Source: Deltaproteobacteria bacterium
Lineage (GTDB): Bacteria > Desulfobacterota > Syntrophobacteria > Syntrophobacterales > Syntrophobacteraceae
Reading direction: 5' to 3'
DNA: 64,000 nucleotides
Assembly (NCBI GenBank): GCA_021780695.1
Contig: JAJXYD010000041.1
Location: 1-64,000, forward strand
The notes beneath the pieces were generated by a model, which saw nothing but the letters and a program-made list of their open reading frames with translations, did no database searches and was not told the DNA's origin. A program made the translations under genes and the position numbers. Each line of letters starts with the position of its first letter. Position 1 is the first letter of the stretch. Positions 61,528 to 64,000 of this stretch are shown in pieces.

Positions 61528-63363
61528 GTGAAAGTGTCCCCGGTTCTTGGCGCAACGCCAAAAAGAGATTTGCGCTGCGAGTTTTTGGTGTGGGCGCCGG
61601 CCGCAGAGCGCGTGGAGGTGGAGTTTTGGACGTCGGGCGGGGAGGCAAAAGCAGCTCTTAGGAAAATCGAAAGGGGCTATTTCCACGCGGTTGTAGAAGG
61701 AATCGGGCCTGGGAGCCGCTATTTTTACCTGCTGGATGGAGAAAAACGCCGCGCCGATCCTGCTTCGCGGTTTCAGCCCGAGGGGGTTCACGGTCCCTCC
61801 GAGGTGAGCGGGCAGGCTTTTGCCTGGTCGGATGCTTCCTGGAGGGGCCTGGAGCTTCGAGATTACATAATTTATGAACTCCACACGGGGCTTTTTACTT
61901 CCGAAGGAAATTTCGATGGCGTGATCGGCCGTTTGGACGATCTGAAACGTTTGGGGGTAACGGTTATCGAGCTTATGCCCGTTGCCCAGTTTCCCGGCGA
62001 GCGCAACTGGGGCTATGACGGGACGTTCCCCTTTGCGGTTCAGAACAGTTACGGGGGGCCGCAGGGACTAAAGAGGCTGGTAGATGCATGCCACAGGCTG
62101 GGACTGGCCGTAGCCCTGGATGTAGTCTACAATCATCTGGGGCCGGAGGGCAACTACCTTGGAGACTTCGGACCCTATTTTACCGACCGTTATCGCACTC
62201 CGTGGGGAATGGCGCTAAATTTCGACGGCGAAGGCTCGGAGGAGGTGCGCAGATATTTTATCGAAAACGCTCTCTACTGGATCGAGGGGTTTCACATAGA
62301 CGCTTTGCGCCTCGACGCCCTCCATGCGATCGTGGACCGATCGGCAAGCCCTTTTTTTTCGCACCTCTCGCAAGCTGTTCACGCGAGGGCCAAGCTGCTC
62401 AACCGGCGAGTATATCTTATAGGCGAAGACGATTTAAACGAGGCGCGCATGATCCAAGCGCGCGACAAGGGCGGCTATGGTCTTGACGCCCTGTGGAACG
62501 ATGACTTTCACCACGCGCTTCACACGGTGCTAACGGGAGAGCGCAGGGGCTATTATTGCGATTTTGGCCGTCTTGGCCAGCTTGCCAAGGCTTTTCGCCA
62601 GGGTTTTGTTTATGCGGGAGACTATTCGGGCTATAGGCGGAGGCGCCAGGGCAGTTCTTTAAAGGGCGTGGAGCCGGCAAGGCTGGTTGTTTTCGCTCAA
62701 AACCACGATCAGGTGGGCAATCGTTTCCTGGGGGAGCGGCTTTCAAGCCTGGTTAGTTTTGAAGCGTTGAAGGCTGCGGCGGCGGCCGTGATTTTGTCTC
62801 CTTTTACTCCTCTTCTGTTCATGGGGGAAGAGTACGGGGAGAGGGCTCCGTTTCGCTATTTTGTCAGCCATACGGATCCGGGGCTGATCGAGGCGGTAAG
62901 AAGGGGCAGGCTGGCCGAGTTCAGCGCTTTTGGCCTGGAAGGGGAAGCGGTCGACCCTCAGTCGGAGGCGGCCTACCTCGCGGGCAAGCTTCACGCCGAA
63001 CTTGCCCGAGAGGGCAGCCACAAGGTACTTCTGGGTTTTTACACGCACTTGTTGCGTCTTCGAAAATCGATACTATCTTCGAGCAGAGTAAGGGAGGTCC
63101 TGTCCAGCGGGACCCAAAAAGTGCTGCTCGTTCGTCTTAGCGGCAAGCAAGAAGCCCTTGCTCTTTTTCATTTCAACGGTACTGAAGGCTGCGCGGATCT
63201 GGAGTGGCCTTCGGGGCGGTGGCGAAAGATTCTGGACTCGGCTGATAAGAGCTGGGGCGGAGGCGGAAGCCGCATCCCGGAGGTTTTGGGCAAAAGTTCG
63301 CGCGCAAGCCTTTGCTTCGAGCCCTATTCATTTGCATTTTTCGTCGAGCTTAAAACCTTATAG
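61528..63363 (+). CDS. treZ: Malto-oligosyltrehalose trehalohydrolase
   Basis: A 611-residue GH13 enzyme that releases trehalose from maltooligosyl trehalose. Start is GTG 61528 with AGAGGA upstream; an ATG at 61468 would overlap treT. An N-terminal CBM48-like domain (RCEFLVWAPAAERVEVEFW) precedes the barrel with VVYNHLGPEGNYLGDFGPYF, the nucleophile Asp in HIDALRLDALHAI, the acid Glu in LIGEDDLNE and the third acid in FAQNHDQVGNR. Confidence 0.92.
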   Translation: MKVSPVLGATPKRDLRCEFLVWAPAAERVEVEFWTSGGEAKAALRKIERGYFHAVVEGIGPGSRYFYLLDGEKRRADPASRFQPEGVHGPSEVSGQAFAWSDASWRGLELRDYIIYELHTGLFTSEGNFDGVIGRLDDLKRLGVTVIELMPVAQFPGERNWGYDGTFPFAVQNSYGGPQGLKRLVDACHRLGLAVALDVVYNHLGPEGNYLGDFGPYFTDRYRTPWGMALNFDGEGSEEVRRYFIENALYWIEGFHIDALRLDALHAIVDRSASPFFSHLSQAVHARAKLLNRRVYLIGEDDLNEARMIQARDKGGYGLDALWNDDFHHALHTVLTGERRGYYCDFGRLGQLAKAFRQGFVYAGDYSGYRRRRQGSSLKGVEPARLVVFAQNHDQVGNRFLGERLSSLVSFEALKAAAAAVILSPFTPLLFMGEEYGERAPFRYFVSHTDPGLIEAVRRGRLAEFSAFGLEGEAVDPQSEAAYLAGKLHAELAREGSHKVLLGFYTHLLRLRKSILSSSRVREVLSSGTQKVLLVRLSGKQEALALFHFNGTEGCADLEWPSGRWRKILDSADKSWGGGGSRIPEVLGKSSRASLCFEPYSFAFFVELKTL

Positions 63364-63416
63364 AGAAGAGACGATTTTTGGGGGCCCGGGCCTCGAAAAG
63401 TCGCCCGGGAGCCGCA

Positions 63417-64000
63417 ATGAAAGCCTCAAGGCCGCCATCGGCCACCTACCGCATTCAGTTTAGCCGCAATTTCACTTTCAGCGCGGCCCGCACTCTCGTA
63501 GCCTACCTAAGCGATCTGGGCATCACGGACTTATATACCTCTCCGATTTCCCAGGCCCGAAGGGGCAGCCTTCACGGGTATTCGGTAACCAATCCCACCG
63601 AAATCGACCCCAAACTCGGAACGCGCTCGACGTTCGACTCTCTTGCCAACAAGCTCAAGTCACGGGAAATGGGTCTCATAATCGACATCGTTCCCAACCA
63701 CATGGCGCTAAGCCGGGGCAATCCCTGGTGGGTGGATGTACTGGAAAGCGGACAAGGGTCTCCGTATGCGGTTTTTTTCGACATCGACTGGCATCCGCCA
63801 AGCAAGGTGCTGGAGGGAAAGGTTCTTTTGCCGGTTTTGGGCAAATACTACAGTGAGGCGCTGGAAGCGCGGGAATTTGAGCTTGTCCTAGATGAGGGGG
63901 GATTTTCGGTAAGGTATTTCGATTTGAGTTTTCCGCTCGACCCCAAATCCTATGCCCAGATCCTTACGCTGGGCCTTGGAGAACTGGAAAAAACACTGGG
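63417..64000 (+). CDS. treY: Malto-oligosyltrehalose synthase (5' part, runs off the window)
   Basis: The ATG at 63417 opens a frame continuing to the window end (194 codons seen). The start, RPPSATYRIQFSRNFTFSAA, is typical of TreY, followed by YLSDLGITDLYTSPISQAR, GYSVTNPTEIDPKLG and IIDIVPNHMALSRGNPWW. TreY converts the reducing end of maltodextrin to trehalose, which TreZ then releases. GGGAG precedes the ATG, and it is 53 bp after treZ. Confidence 0.92.
   Translation, partial: MKASRPPSATYRIQFSRNFTFSAARTLVAYLSDLGITDLYTSPISQARRGSLHGYSVTNPTEIDPKLGTRSTFDSLANKLKSREMGLIIDIVPNHMALSRGNPWWVDVLESGQGSPYAVFFDIDWHPPSKVLEGKVLLPVLGKYYSEALEAREFELVLDEGGFSVRYFDLSFPLDPKSYAQILTLGLGELEKTL

Overview
The window reads as a chromosomal segment of an anaerobic, Gram-negative bacterium, most probably a Desulfobacterota (former Deltaproteobacteria) related to sulfate reducers or syntrophs. 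The evidence is an outer-membrane exopolysaccharide export system with a PEP-CTERM protein, a rubrerythrin/desulfoferrodoxin oxygen-defence cluster, sigma-54 promoters, two TauE/SafE-type exporters, iron-dependent alcohol dehydrogenases under a two-component system, and three genes with in-frame UGA codons that look like selenocysteine codons. No rRNA, tRNA or CRISPR array was recognised. The taxonomic call is inference.

Layout. 1-6.6 kb (minus strand): exopolysaccharide operon with a PEP-CTERM surface protein, a small lipoprotein, Wza-like exporter, Wzz/GNVR chain-length protein, ExeA-type ATPase and CpsD-like kinase. 6.6-7.7 kb: gene-poor, holding a decayed IS630-type transposase. 7.7-14.4 kb: housekeeping (glnS, dnaN, lepA, hemW). 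14.4-15.1 kb: a decayed IS200-type element. 15.2-17.5 kb: oxidative-stress cluster (rubrerythrin, rhodanese-ferritin fusion, small Zn-ribbon protein, desulfoferrodoxin) behind a PerR/Fur-like palindrome. 17.8-24.3 kb: TSUP transporter, FtsK, and an MlaC-like plus RND/MMPL pair. 24.3-27.7 kb: MauE/DoxX protein, radical-SAM protein, Tpx. 27.7-31.9 kb: TetR-led operon with a FAD dehydrogenase and a TPP enzyme.

32.1-34.5 kb is the most unusual part. A promoter and possible ArsR operator, a group II intron fragment, an arsR-family gene, then three consecutive genes each interrupted by one UGA: an unrecognised helical protein, a DsrE/YedF-like protein and an ArsM-like methyltransferase. After each UGA the reading frame stays open, the family homology continues in the last two, and a hairpin with a G-containing loop begins about 20-23 nt downstream, as expected for a bacterial SECIS element. 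I read this as an operon of three selenoproteins ending at a hairpin terminator.

34.6-43.6 kb: alcohol/aldehyde oxidation module (aldehyde dehydrogenase, two Fe-ADHs, sensor kinase, sigma-54 activator) with a sigma-54 promoter before one ADH, and a divergent acyl-CoA synthetase; together they could take alcohols through aldehydes and acids to acyl-CoA. 44-50.3 kb: MucR-like regulator, TMEM175-type channel, tandem universal stress protein, DinG-like helicase, serA. 50.6-55.6 kb: operon behind a near-consensus sigma-54 promoter (TSUP exporter, TIGR02186 membrane protein, PEP-synthase-like protein, receiver protein). 55.6-59.4 kb: secreted phosphoesterase and a DUF945-like protein. 59.5-64 kb: trehalose locus (DUF5752-like, TreT-like, TreZ, start of TreY), cut by the window end.
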